This document shows, one piece after another, positions 37,045-46,183 of a stretch of 64,000 nt of DNA (position 1 is the first letter of the stretch; every line of letters starts with the position of its first letter). The DNA lies in the NCBI GenBank assembly GCA_903821635.1, contig CAIJLV010000088.1:1-64000 (forward strand), in the 5' to 3' direction. Both the position numbers and the translations under genes were made by a program. The stretch is from an uncultured Verrucomicrobiota bacterium. Its GTDB lineage: Bacteria > Verrucomicrobiota > Verrucomicrobiia > Limisphaerales > UBA9464. The notes beneath the pieces are model-generated. The model had not been told where the DNA came from. It worked only from the letters and a program-made list of their open reading frames with translations, and ran no database searches.

Positions 37045-39819
37045 TTGAAAGCCCTGCTTGCCAAGATCGAGTCCAACGCCGCGAAACGGCTTCCGCTTCC
37101 GCCGGGACGAAAGCCGACCGAGGAACTCGCGCGTTACCGCGGCTTCCTCAAGGAAGAGTCGGCCCGGTTAAAAATCCTGCATCGCGGGGGCGAAAGCGGC
37201 TTGGTGGTTTGCCGGGCACGGGCGGCGGTTTTGGATCAACTGATCCGGCACATTTACGCCTCCACTCGGCAGGTCCTGCCTGCCAAGGGGCGAGTGCCGC
37301 GGCTCGCGCTGGTGGCTTACGGTGGCTATGGCCGGGCCGAGTTGAATCCGTGCAGCGACATCGACCTGATGTTCCTTCAGGGGGGCGGGGCTGACCTTCG
37401 AGGCGAGGCTCAAGTCACGTTTACCGAGTGGACAAGCGCGGTGCTTTATACGCTGTGGGACATCGGTCTGAAAGTCGGTAATGCGGTCCGCACCTTGGAT
37501 GATTGCCTCACGGTGGCGAATACCGACATGCAGTCGAAGACGTCGTTGCTCGAAGCCCGCTTGATCGACGGTGATGCGGCGCTGTTTGCCAACTTTCAGA
37601 AAAAGTTTCTCGCGAAGTGCGTGCGTGGGCACGAGGACGAATACATCTCCCAGCGCCTGGCCGACCAAGCCAAGCGTCGCGCCAAACACGGCAACTCGGC
37701 GGCGATGCAGGAGCCCAACATCAAGAATGGCTGCGGGGGGCTGCGGGATTTCCAAAACCTGCTGTGGATGACTTTTTTCAAGCTCGGGGTGCGGACGCTG
37801 GAGGAAATGCAGGCGGCCGACCTGATTGATAGGGCTGAGCGACGGCAGTTGGAAGCGGCCTACGATTTCCTGCTGCGGACGCGCAACGAACTGCACTACA
37901 CGGCGGGTTCGGCGATTGATGTCTTGAGCGCCAATGTCAAACCGCCGGTTTCACTGGGGTTGGATTACCCAGAGCGTTCGCCGCGGCTGCGGGTAGAGCA
38001 CTTCATGCGCGACTACTACACGCACGCTCGGAATCTCTATCTGATCACCCGGACGCTCGAACAACGGTTGGCGCTGGTCCAGACGCCGAAGCGGGGCGCC
38101 CGGTCGTTGCTCAAGGGGCGCAAGGTGGTGTCGGCGGTTGACCAGGAGATTGATGGTTTTCAAATCGTGGATAACCAGTTGGCGGCCGTCTCGCGCACTG
38201 TTTTCCGCGAGGACCCCAATCGCTTGGTCCGCTGTTTCCTTTACGCCCAGCAGCGGGGTCTTTCGCTGCATCCAGATTTGGCCCAGATGCTCCGCCAGTT
38301 GGTCGCGGGCGGGATGGTGGACGGGCGGTTCCTCCGGGACGAAGGCGTGGCGGAGACGTTCCTCGAAATCTTAAACCAGCGGGGCAATGTCGCGCCTTCG
38401 CTGAGGGCGATGCACGAGGTCGGTTTTCTCGGCCGATTGGTGCCAGAATTCGCCAAGCTCACCAATCTGGTGCAGCACGAGTTCTATCATCAATACGCGG
38501 TGGATGAACACACACTGGTGTGCCTAGAAAAGCTCGATCGGGTTTGGGATGCCACGGAATCCCCCTTCAAGCACTACGCCGAAATTTTCCAAGGCATCGA
38601 GCGTCCCTACGTGCTCTATCTTGCGCTGTTGCTGCATGATTCTGGCAAGGCGGTTCCGGGGCGACGGCATGAGATCGTTGGCGGTGAGTTGGCCCTCAAG
38701 GCGGCCAAACGGTTGCGGCTGAACGCGTCCACGACGCAGGCGCTGCGCCTGTTGATCGAGCTGCACCTGCTGTTGGTTCAAGTGTCCCAGCGGCGAGACT
38801 TGGAAGATCAGGAAGTCATCCGGCAGGTGGCTAATCAAGTGGGGCGAATCGAGACGATGGACATGCTGATGTTGCATACGTTCGCCGACTCGATGGGCAC
38901 GAGTGATACGCTATGGAACGGCTTCAAGGATTCGTTGCTGTGGCAACTTTATCGCAAAACCCGGGAAGTGCTGTTGGGCGGAACCGAGTTCATCCGGGCA
39001 GAGGTGCGCCAGCGGGAGCAACTGAAGGAGGATGTTCGCGCTATGTTGCCGAAGACGTTCGCGCCCGACGAGATTGACGCGCATTTCAACGGGATGCCGG
39101 CACGTTATTTTCAACTGCATGAAGCCCGGGCCATTGCGCGCGACCTGACGTTGGCGCATCGCTTCATGCACTTGCAGATCACGGTGGATGAACGAGCGCT
39201 GGAGCCGGCTATCTTGTGGCAGGATGCGCCCGACCGGGGCTACTCCGGCGTCCACGTCTGCACGTGGGACCGGCCGGGCCTTTTTTCCAAACTCACCGGG
39301 GCCTTTGCCGCGGCGGGGTTGAACATTCTCGCGGCTCAGATTTACACGCGTCCGGACGGGGTCGTGCTGGACGATTTTTTCGTGGTGGACGCCCGCACTG
39401 GGCAGTTACCCGAGGCCGGTGCTCGCGAGCGTTTCGAGCGCATTGTGGTCGAGGTTTTGGCCAAGGGGGTGGACCCGAAACGGTTTCTCGCCCGGTCCCC
39501 GATTTACCAACCGCTCTACCTCGCGGCGGGCGAAGAATTCATTCCGACCACGGTCCGGTTCGACAACGCCAGCGCCGACAACCGGACCATCATGGATCTG
39601 GAGGCAGAAGACCGCGTGGGGCTTTTGTTCGCCGTCACGCGGACGCTTTCAGAGCTTGGACTCGATATCGCCTTGGCCAAAATTCTGACGGAGAAGGGGG
39701 CAGCTATCGACACCTTCTACCTGAGTGATCGAAAGGGCGGCAAACTCACGGATGTCAAACGCCAAGAAGAAGTGATCCGCCGCTTGAAGGAGGCGATTGA
39801 GCAACTCGACCGGCACTGA
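37045..39819 (+). CDS. glnD: [Protein-PII] uridylyltransferase/uridylyl-removing enzyme GlnD
   Basis: TTG start at 37045; 924 residues, normal for GlnD. Order of domains: nucleotidyltransferase with GGYGRAELNPCSDIDLMFL; GlnE-type linker with NIKNGCGGLRDFQNLLW; HD hydrolase with VDEHTLVCLEKL and LLLHDSGKAVPGRRHE; two ACT domains at about 730-790 (VCTWDRPGLFSKLTGAF) and 845-915 (EAEDRVGLLFAVTRTL). It senses glutamine and modifies PII by adding or removing UMP. No PII or glutamine synthetase gene is nearby. The start could also be a downstream codon, since no ribosome site is evident. Confidence 0.93.
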   Translation: MKALLAKIESNAAKRLPLPPGRKPTEELARYRGFLKEESARLKILHRGGESGLVVCRARAAVLDQLIRHIYASTRQVLPAKGRVPRLALVAYGGYGRAELNPCSDIDLMFLQGGGADLRGEAQVTFTEWTSAVLYTLWDIGLKVGNAVRTLDDCLTVANTDMQSKTSLLEARLIDGDAALFANFQKKFLAKCVRGHEDEYISQRLADQAKRRAKHGNSAAMQEPNIKNGCGGLRDFQNLLWMTFFKLGVRTLEEMQAADLIDRAERRQLEAAYDFLLRTRNELHYTAGSAIDVLSANVKPPVSLGLDYPERSPRLRVEHFMRDYYTHARNLYLITRTLEQRLALVQTPKRGARSLLKGRKVVSAVDQEIDGFQIVDNQLAAVSRTVFREDPNRLVRCFLYAQQRGLSLHPDLAQMLRQLVAGGMVDGRFLRDEGVAETFLEILNQRGNVAPSLRAMHEVGFLGRLVPEFAKLTNLVQHEFYHQYAVDEHTLVCLEKLDRVWDATESPFKHYAEIFQGIERPYVLYLALLLHDSGKAVPGRRHEIVGGELALKAAKRLRLNASTTQALRLLIELHLLLVQVSQRRDLEDQEVIRQVANQVGRIETMDMLMLHTFADSMGTSDTLWNGFKDSLLWQLYRKTREVLLGGTEFIRAEVRQREQLKEDVRAMLPKTFAPDEIDAHFNGMPARYFQLHEARAIARDLTLAHRFMHLQITVDERALEPAILWQDAPDRGYSGVHVCTWDRPGLFSKLTGAFAAAGLNILAAQIYTRPDGVVLDDFFVVDARTGQLPEAGARERFERIVVEVLAKGVDPKRFLARSPIYQPLYLAAGEEFIPTTVRFDNASADNRTIMDLEAEDRVGLLFAVTRTLSELGLDIALAKILTEKGAAIDTFYLSDRKGGKLTDVKRQEEVIRRLKEAIEQLDRH

Positions 39820-39832
39820 CTAATCGGCGGGG

Positions 39833-40882
39833 TCAGAACTCAAACTGAATCCCCGCCGTCGCGCCTAGGCCGAAGCCAAATTCGAGCTCCCCTTGGCGGC
39901 CGGCCGCCGGAATGGTGAAGTCGGTTTGGTAACGGATCAGGCCGCCCACAAAGACGGCGATGGATTCGGTCAATTTCCAATTGCCACGGACTTCCAGATA
40001 CACGCCCTGAAGCCAGTCCGTTTTCGAGTTAATGGTGGTCGCCGTGGCGACGGACGGCATGGTCGGGCTAGCAAAGGTCAGGCTTTCCGTAAGCGTCAGC
40101 TCGCCGTCCGCAAACAGCGCGGCGTAACCGAAGCTGGCGGTGACCGATAGTTTTGTCGTAACCGGGTATTCGATCCACAGCCCGAGCCGCAGGGCATGGA
40201 AATCGACGTCAAACGAGGAATCGACTGCCCCGGTGCCCGTTCCCGTCTCCACGCTCGAGCCAATCGGGGCCAAGGGAATCACGGCCCCGGGGCCCTCGAA
40301 CGAACCGGCATAAGGCGCGTCGGGAACGATGATTCCCGCCACGTCATGCAGGGTCGTGGTGTAGGTGGCGGTGCGGGTGACGCGGCTGCTTCCCGAGCTT
40401 GAATATGGCAGGTAGCCATACCCGATTTCGACTCCGAAACGCGCTTCCCGTTTTCCCCAGTCGAACCGAAATCCCTCAAACCCCAACACTAATTCGCCGC
40501 CAAACAGGGGATTGCTGCCGTCGAGGTCGAAGTTGCCGGGCCGCGGCGAATTGTCCAAGCGGTGCAACGCCAACTGGTTGCCGGCCACTTGCGCCGCGCT
40601 CTCATAACCCCAGTTCCAAGTTAGGCCTGCGCCGGTGCCGCTGCTGCCCGCGACCACATAACCGTCGTCAAAATAACCGGTGGCCGGGTTGAGTGGAACC
40701 TGGGTGTCGAGGACGGCCGCCTTGAGGTTGAAAAGCCCGAGCCCGCCGATGCGAGCGGATACGCCTAGAGGTTCGCGTTCGTCGTCCAAATTCGGGTCGG
40801 CGGCCGCAGAAAGCGTCGCGGCCAAGCCGAGGGTCGCTAAGGAAACACACCGAAGTGAGGTAGCAGTAATTCCTGATGTCAT
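39833..40882 (-). CDS. Putative outer-membrane beta-barrel protein
   Basis: A 349-residue protein with a signal peptide (CVSLATLGLAATLSAAA) followed by alternating hydrophobic strands such as ELVLGFEGFRFDWG, FGVEIGYGYLPY, KLSVTASFGYAALFADG and GVYLEVRGNWKLTESIAVFVGGLIRYQTDF. It ends in a strand with terminal Phe (LGATAGIQFEF), as expected for BAM-inserted barrels. No family is recognised with certainty. It is 18 bases downstream of the Ig/cohesin-like gene. Confidence 0.65.
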   Translation of the reverse strand: MTSGITATSLRCVSLATLGLAATLSAAADPNLDDEREPLGVSARIGGLGLFNLKAAVLDTQVPLNPATGYFDDGYVVAGSSGTGAGLTWNWGYESAAQVAGNQLALHRLDNSPRPGNFDLDGSNPLFGGELVLGFEGFRFDWGKREARFGVEIGYGYLPYSSSGSSRVTRTATYTTTLHDVAGIIVPDAPYAGSFEGPGAVIPLAPIGSSVETGTGTGAVDSSFDVDFHALRLGLWIEYPVTTKLSVTASFGYAALFADGELTLTESLTFASPTMPSVATATTINSKTDWLQGVYLEVRGNWKLTESIAVFVGGLIRYQTDFTIPAAGRQGELEFGFGLGATAGIQFEF

Positions 40883-40900
40883 GGCTAAGAGGAGGGAAGC

Positions 40901-42382
40901 TTAGAAACCTTCAACGATCCGGTAGAAGCGGTGACCGTTGCTGGGGAGGGGATCGGTTTTGGGCGGACCGTAGTCGATCCATTGAAATTGGCTGCCGTTG
41001 CCCATGATCGAGGGGCGGGCTGTCTTGACTTCGGCCGGCGTGCCGAGGCCTTCCGCGGTGGCTGCGTATTGGATGAAATACCGGTTGGTCTTCGTCGTGC
41101 GGAAACCCAGCATCGTGTGTCCATCCACGATCCCGTTGGTGTTGAAGGCGATGGCGGTGTTACGCCGGGACACAGTAACGGTAATCGGCAAACCCAGTTG
41201 AAAGGCATACCGGGGGTGTGGCGCCGATTGCAAATCGGTCACGAAATATTCCAAAAGGAGCTCCCGGACTTCACCGGCGGCGAGATTGTCGATTGAATAC
41301 AGGGGGGCCAAGTCGATGATTCCGTCCCCGTTAATGTCCGGGTTGAATTCGCAACGACAGCCTTCAGTGCCGGCTTCGCACGGGGTGCCGTCGTTCCGGA
41401 CGCAGTCGACTCCGAACTCCAAGTCCGCATCCCCATCCAAGTCCGTGTCGACTCGTTGGGAGGCCACCGCATTGTAGACGGTGACTCCCTTGCCCAGCGA
41501 ATCAGCCTGCAACTCCAACACCAGCAAGTTGATGTTGGGAAATTCCGTGGCCGTGGCATTCGCGACTTCGACCCGTTGGTGAAACAAGCCCGTCTGGCGG
41601 GATAAAACGGGCAGGGGATCGAGCCGCCGGAGTTGGGGCCAAGCCGTGGCGGTCAGACCCAACGATGAATTGGTCGCGGTTTTGGCCCCCAAACCGACGG
41701 GGTGATTGGTTAACCCGAGCCGGCCATTCCACGGGGATTTTCCCGCCGCCAGCTTAAACCGGAAATCACCTAAAAGGGTATCGGTCGGCGCAAAGCGCGT
41801 TGCATTTGGGAGCCGGATGGTTGTGCCCACCGTGCCTTCATCGAGCGTTAGGAGGTCAGCCGAACCCAGTGCCGGCTCAAAAACAGGTTCAGACAGCACT
41901 TCCGGATCGAAACGGAGGGAAAACCCCACTGAATTTTCGACTCCATTGGGACGGAGCCGAATAGGCACTCGAACCACGTCTTCGTTGGTTGAAACCGAGC
42001 CGACGTAAATCGTGCGGGCGGGCACGTCATTTACGATCAGGGTCACGTTGGTCGAGAGCGTCCCGACCGAATTGGTGGCCGTGAGTTGATAAACTCCCGT
42101 GTTGGTGACCGAGAGATCCGTCAGCAGGAGTGAGCGATTGGTGGCGTTGAGGATTGGCACGCCGCCCACCGACCACTGGAAAAAAATGGGCTCGGCTCCG
42201 CTGACCCCGGCGCTCAACTCAAACGATTCCCCGGACGAGGCGACCCCGTCATTCGGACCGCCACTGAAAATTGGCGCTTGAGCGCGCGCCCCAGTGCCGC
42301 CTGCGAGCGCCGTCAGGAAAATCCCCAGCAGCGCCCCCTGGAAGCGGGTTCGAGGCGTTGAAACACGAATTGGCGTAGGCAT
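40901..42382 (-). CDS. Secreted Ig-like/cohesin-like domain protein with calcium-loop motifs
   Basis: A 493-residue protein with signal peptide (GALLGIFLTALAGGTGARAQA). An Ig-like domain (about 45-118: GESFELSAGVSGAEPIFFQWSV, NTGVYQLTATNSVGT) is followed by a cohesin-like domain (about 125-225: VRVPIRLRPNGVENSVGFSLRFDPEVL). Two Asp-rich loops, DTDLDGDADLEF and NPDINGDGIIDL, resemble dockerin or thrombospondin-3 calcium sites. The C-terminus carries the family-common ending SNGHRFYRIVEGF. Probably a surface or matrix protein, cotranscribed with the barrel at 39833. Confidence 0.65.
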   Translation of the reverse strand: MPTPIRVSTPRTRFQGALLGIFLTALAGGTGARAQAPIFSGGPNDGVASSGESFELSAGVSGAEPIFFQWSVGGVPILNATNRSLLLTDLSVTNTGVYQLTATNSVGTLSTNVTLIVNDVPARTIYVGSVSTNEDVVRVPIRLRPNGVENSVGFSLRFDPEVLSEPVFEPALGSADLLTLDEGTVGTTIRLPNATRFAPTDTLLGDFRFKLAAGKSPWNGRLGLTNHPVGLGAKTATNSSLGLTATAWPQLRRLDPLPVLSRQTGLFHQRVEVANATATEFPNINLLVLELQADSLGKGVTVYNAVASQRVDTDLDGDADLEFGVDCVRNDGTPCEAGTEGCRCEFNPDINGDGIIDLAPLYSIDNLAAGEVRELLLEYFVTDLQSAPHPRYAFQLGLPITVTVSRRNTAIAFNTNGIVDGHTMLGFRTTKTNRYFIQYAATAEGLGTPAEVKTARPSIMGNGSQFQWIDYGPPKTDPLPSNGHRFYRIVEGF

Positions 42383-42719
42383 GTGGATTGCGGCTGGCTT
42401 GTGCGATGATGACAGTCACGGGTGATTCCCCGTCTGCGAAGCTCCAGCGGAAATCGAAAAGGGCCCCGAGGAAAGTCAATTTTGCTGAACGGCACTGGCG
42501 AGGTCTAAGGCATGGAAAACTTCGCAGTTGCCCCCCGGTTCTCAGTTTGGCAGCTTCCGCCTCCCTTTTCCGAGAGGATAGGGAACACGGCCTCAAAGAT
42601 GCCAACTGCGAGGGCAGTCGGCGGCCACAACAACATCGAAATGAATCCGGTCCTTCCGCCGGATGACGTCGGGCCAATCGCTCGGACAACGTCAGAACCA
42701 TCGGAAGCGCATAGGCAAT
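42383..42719 (+). promoter_or_regulatory. rpsB upstream region with predicted structured leader
   Basis: This 337-base intergenic region separates the divergent Ig/cohesin-like gene from rpsB. A long-range inverted repeat (CGCAGTTG at 42523-42530 with CAACTGCG at 42603-42610) encloses a smaller stem (TCCCT/AGGGA). This would suit an autoregulatory ribosomal-protein leader. A weak TTGCTG-N16-TCTAAG (42482-42509) could be the promoter. No gene is evident in the region. Confidence 0.4.
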
Positions 42720-43505
42720 ATGATCAACGTTGGAATTAAAGAACTCCTCGAAGCAGGCGTCCACTTCGGCCACCAGACCCGGCGCTGGAACCCCAAGATG
42801 AAGAAGTTCATCTTCGAGGCCCGCAACGGCATCCATGTCATTGATCTCAGCAAAACCCTGCCCCAACTCGATGGCGCAGCCCAATTTCTGAGTCAGGTCG
42901 CAGCCAAGGGCGGCAACATCCTGTTTGTCGGCACCAAGAAGCAGGCTCAAGAAGCGGTTCGGGAATCTGCCCTCTCCTGCGGCCAGCCTTTCGTCACCGG
43001 CCGCTGGCTTGGTGGCACCCTGACCAACCTCAAGACCCTCCGCCGGTCGCTCAAGCGGATGAAGGAAATTGAGAAGATGGAGCTGGACGGTTCCATCAAC
43101 CAATACGTCAAGCAGGAGCAGTCCATGATCCGCCGCGAACACGCCCGGATGCTTAAGAACCTTGACGGTTTGCGCACGATTGATGCCCAGCCCGATGCGA
43201 TGTTCATCATCGATCTCAAGCGTGAACACAACGCGGTCGCCGAAGCTCGCCGGCTCAATATCCCCATCGCGGCCATCGTTGACACCAACTGCGATCCTGA
43301 ATTGGTGGATTACCCCATCGTCGGCAACGATGACGCGATCCGCTCAGTCAAACTCATTTTGCAGACAATCGTCGCCGCCATTGCGACCGGTAAGGCCGAG
43401 GCGGACGCCAAGAAGTCACGTCGGATCAACGCGACCGAGGCGGCTCCTGTAGCCGAAGTCAGCCCGGCGGTTGAGTCCGCCCCGGCTCCCGCTCCGGTTG
43501 CGTGA
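42720..43505 (+). CDS. rpsB: 30S ribosomal protein S2
   Basis: ATG 42720 (MINVGIKELLEAGVHFGHQTRRWNPKMKKFIF) gives 261 residues; the frame from 42663 adds 19 unrelated residues. S2 motifs: NGIHVIDLSKTLPQL, LFVGTKKQAQEAVRESA, VTGRWLGGTLTN, MFIIDLKREHNAVAEARRLNIPIAAIVDTNCDPE, VDYPIVGNDDAIRSVKLI. The C-terminal tail is Ala/Pro/Val-rich. Followed after 62 bases by tsf, the standard operon. Confidence 0.98.
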   Translation: MINVGIKELLEAGVHFGHQTRRWNPKMKKFIFEARNGIHVIDLSKTLPQLDGAAQFLSQVAAKGGNILFVGTKKQAQEAVRESALSCGQPFVTGRWLGGTLTNLKTLRRSLKRMKEIEKMELDGSINQYVKQEQSMIRREHARMLKNLDGLRTIDAQPDAMFIIDLKREHNAVAEARRLNIPIAAIVDTNCDPELVDYPIVGNDDAIRSVKLILQTIVAAIATGKAEADAKKSRRINATEAAPVAEVSPAVESAPAPAPVA

Positions 43506-43567
43506 TGCCACTCGCTACCGCCCTCGGGTGGCAGCGATTAACTTCTGTAAACAGATTTCCAAATTCC

Positions 43568-44407
43568 ATGGCTGAAATCACTCCCGCACTCGTGGGCCAG
43601 CTCCGCGCTATGACTGGCGCCGGACTGATGGCTTGCAAAAAGGCCCTTGATGAAACCAAGGGTGAACTGAACGCAGCCGTCGATCTCCTGCGCAAGCAGG
43701 GCGCCGCTGCGGCCGTCAAGAAGGCTGACCGAGCCGCCAATGAAGGGCTTATCGGCCAAGCGGTGCTCAACGGTGGCAAGGTCGGCGCCTTGATCGAAGT
43801 TAACTGCGAGACGGACTTCGTGGCTCGCAACGAAGACTTCAAGGCGTTCGTTGCTGAGCTGGCAACCAAGGTCGCTTCGACGCCCGAGGTGAATCTCGAA
43901 GCCGACCGGGTGGCGGCCGTGGCCAAGATTGGTGAAAACATCCAAGTCCGCCGTTCCCAACGGCTGGAAGTTTCCGGCGTCGGCGCGGTGGCGGCTTACA
44001 TTCACACCGGTGGCAAAGTCGGTGTGCTGGTGGAAGTGGGCGCCACGAATGAGGCGACCGTGGCTCGTGAAGAGTTTCGGCAGTTGTTGCGCGACGTCAC
44101 CCTTCAGATCGCGGCCGCGAGTCCGGTCTCGGTGAGCCGTGATGACGTCCCGGCGGCAGTCGTCGAAAAGGAGCGCGAGATCGCTGCCCAGTCGGATGCG
44201 CTCAAGGGCAAGCCGGCCGCGGCGATGGAAGGCATTCTCAAAGGCAAGCTGAACAAGTTCTTCGAAACTAACTGCCTGCTCGAACAGGGCTTCGTGAAGA
44301 ATCCCGACCTGAAACTGGAGGCGCATGTGGCCTCGGTCAGTAAGGCGCTGGGTGACACCATCACGGTGCGTCGTTTCCTCCGGTTCCAGATCGGTGAAGT
44401 GATCTGA
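43568..44407 (+). CDS. tsf: Elongation factor Ts
   Basis: ATG 43568 (MAEITPALVGQLRAMTGAGLMACKKALDET) yields 279 residues. N-terminal UBA-like domain, then the conserved IEVNCETDFVARNEDFK (the TDFV motif contacting EF-Tu), two core domains and the C-terminal EQGFVKNPDLK. It recycles EF-Tu GDP to GTP. An intrinsic terminator follows directly, so the rpsB-tsf transcript ends here; pyrH is not adjacent. Confidence 0.98.
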   Translation: MAEITPALVGQLRAMTGAGLMACKKALDETKGELNAAVDLLRKQGAAAAVKKADRAANEGLIGQAVLNGGKVGALIEVNCETDFVARNEDFKAFVAELATKVASTPEVNLEADRVAAVAKIGENIQVRRSQRLEVSGVGAVAAYIHTGGKVGVLVEVGATNEATVAREEFRQLLRDVTLQIAAASPVSVSRDDVPAAVVEKEREIAAQSDALKGKPAAAMEGILKGKLNKFFETNCLLEQGFVKNPDLKLEAHVASVSKALGDTITVRRFLRFQIGEVI

Positions 44408-44432
44408 CCAATCCCGCTCCGGCGGTAAATTC

Positions 44433-44460
44433 ACGGCGGCCCCACGGGGCCGCCGTTTTT
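44433..44460 (+). terminator. Intrinsic terminator of the rpsB-tsf operon
   Basis: A GC-rich stem (ACGGCGGCC pairing with GGCCGCCGT) with a very short loop is followed by TTTTTGTTTT. It lies 26 bases after the tsf stop. Confidence 0.88.
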
Positions 44461-44464
44461 GTTT

Positions 44465-45397
44465 TCAAGTTGCACGCGGATGAAACTGCTCGTGCACGTC
44501 GCGCAACCGTTGGCCAGCTACATGCGTGTAAATCTCCGTCGTATTGATGCTCGAATGGCCGAGCAACTCTTGGATCACCCGCAAGTCGGCGCCGTGTTCC
44601 ATCAGGTGGGTCGCAAAGCTGTGCCGCAGCATATGGGGCGTGACTTTTTTTTCGACGCCCGAGCGCCGGGCCCAGTCGGTGATGCGTTTCCACATGGTTA
44701 CATGGGCGAACGCAGTGCCGCGTTGGGTCAAAAAAACCTGGGCCGGGGAGCGCGGCCGAACTAACTCGGGACGGCCAGTGGCGAGATAATGGGTCAAAGC
44801 CTCCTTGGCTTTGGTGCCGATGGGCACGACTCGCTGTTTGTTCCCTTTTCCGATCACGCTGAGGAAGCCGGCGTCCAAGTGTAGCTGTTCGAGGCGCAGG
44901 CCGCGCAATTCCGCCAAGCGCAATCCGCTCGCATATGCCACCTCCAATACCGCGTGGGTGCAGAGTTCGGCTGCTGTCGCTGGGTTCGGCGGCAAGAGGA
45001 GGCGAACGATTTCCGCTTCGCTGAGGGCTTTGGGCAGGGTCTTCCAGCGTCGGGGCAGGGTTAAGTTTTCAGCCGGATTTCGCGGGACAAATTTTTCCTG
45101 TTCCGCGAAACGGAAGAGCGAGCGCAACGCGGCGACGTGAAGATAGAGAGTCGCGGCACTCAATTTGGTGGGCGCCGGCGAATCCTTGGCTTCGTCTTTC
45201 CGGGGACGGTTTCGTTGGTGCTCCAAATACGCCATCAAGTCGGCGAACTGGACGTCGTGCCAATGGTCCAGCTTCTTGGTCTCGGCCCAGGTCACAAACT
45301 GCTGTAAGGCGTGGGCGTAGGTTTTCTGGGTATGGTCCGCCTGTCCGCGCTCGTGGCGCAGGTGGATGAGGAATTCTTCAAGCAGCGGCGCCAGCAT
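44465..45397 (-). CDS. Tyrosine recombinase XerC/XerD-like
   Basis: A 310-residue protein with an N-terminal SAM-like core-binding domain (EEFLIHLRHERGQADHTQKTYAHAL) and a C-terminal phage-integrase domain. The catalytic set is complete: Arg160 (SGLRLAEL), Lys184 (GKGNKQR), His255 and Arg258 (PHMLRHSF), His281 (LGHSS) and Tyr290 (TEIYTHV). Length, motifs and lack of phage neighbours favour the chromosome-dimer resolvase XerD/XerC class over an integrase. A charged insert (PRKDEAKDSPAPTK) extends the N-terminal domain. It converges on tsf. Confidence 0.9.
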   Translation of the reverse strand: MLAPLLEEFLIHLRHERGQADHTQKTYAHALQQFVTWAETKKLDHWHDVQFADLMAYLEHQRNRPRKDEAKDSPAPTKLSAATLYLHVAALRSLFRFAEQEKFVPRNPAENLTLPRRWKTLPKALSEAEIVRLLLPPNPATAAELCTHAVLEVAYASGLRLAELRGLRLEQLHLDAGFLSVIGKGNKQRVVPIGTKAKEALTHYLATGRPELVRPRSPAQVFLTQRGTAFAHVTMWKRITDWARRSGVEKKVTPHMLRHSFATHLMEHGADLRVIQELLGHSSINTTEIYTHVAGQRLRDVHEQFHPRAT

Positions 45398-45412
45398 GTG
45401 GAGGGTCCGAGT

Positions 45413-46183
45413 TCAGCGGTGCTCTTCGGAAAGCAGTTCAGCCAGCAAATCTCCGTGCTTGGACTCGAGTTCCTCGCGTCCCCCGAGAGCTTGCAGCTTG
45501 CGGTCGCGCACTAGGGCGAACTGGCGGGCCAAGGGTAACCAGGGACGCAGATCGTCCGTCGCGAGCACCAGCGTGACGGGGCGGTTTTCCAGCACCGGAT
45601 GCCCCGCATTCAATTGGGAAAGGAATCCTCGCCACCAGCGAATCTGGCTGGGGTCCAATCCGGCCACCGGGTTGTCGATCAATAGCAGTTCTGGCTGGAG
45701 CGCTAGAGCGCGCGCCAAGGCGACCCGGCGGCGGTTGGCACGGCCGACGCCGCGGGTGTTCTGGGCGGCAAAGGCGGCGATACCACAGGCTTCCAGAAAG
45801 GGCATGACCCGCTCGACGGCATCCGCGAGCGAGAGGTTGTGGTGGTAGCGAAGCGGCAACGCGACGTTTTCCAAAACGGTCGATTGATCGAACAGGTGCC
45901 CTCCATCTTCGAATAACATGCCGATCCGGCGGCGGATCGAGGTTAATTCGTCCCCCATGGATTGCGTGACTGCCTGGCCAAACAACCGCAACTCGCCGCG
46001 GGCCGCTGGATTCAGAATCCCAAGCGTCATCAACAGGGCGCTTTTTCCCGAATTGGGCGGGCCGGCGAGCACCCACCAGTCTCCCCGATTAACAGTCCAC
46101 GAGACGTCGTTGACCGAAATCTCCCGGGCCAACCCAGGGGCCACGTCGGCGGCGATCAATTCGATGAGGTGTTCCACACTCAC
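45413..46183 (-). CDS. ABC transporter ATP-binding protein, MlaF-like, with degenerate catalytic motifs
   Basis: GTG 46183 overlaps the MlaE-like stop by GTGA. Walker A is good (GPPNSGKSAL, 41-50). Other landmarks deviate: Q-loop MLFED with Glu92 where Gln is expected; signature VGRANRRRVALARAL (about 146-160) instead of LSGGQ; Walker B LLLIDNPVAGLDP with Asn171 replacing the catalytic Glu; H-loop LATDDL with Asp210 replacing His. The overall fold and the ENVALPLRYH segment are MlaF-like. It should pair with the MlaE-like permease in lipid transport, but ATP hydrolysis may be very weak or absent. Confidence 0.85.
   Translation of the reverse strand: MSVEHLIELIAADVAPGLAREISVNDVSWTVNRGDWWVLAGPPNSGKSALLMTLGILNPAARGELRLFGQAVTQSMGDELTSIRRRIGMLFEDGGHLFDQSTVLENVALPLRYHHNLSLADAVERVMPFLEACGIAAFAAQNTRGVGRANRRRVALARALALQPELLLIDNPVAGLDPSQIRWWRGFLSQLNAGHPVLENRPVTLVLATDDLRPWLPLARQFALVRDRKLQALGGREELESKHGDLLAELLSEEHR

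Noticed and set aside
44465-45397. Integrase of a mobile element
   Set aside because: No attachment site, direct repeats or phage genes flank it, and motifs and length fit a housekeeping Xer recombinase.
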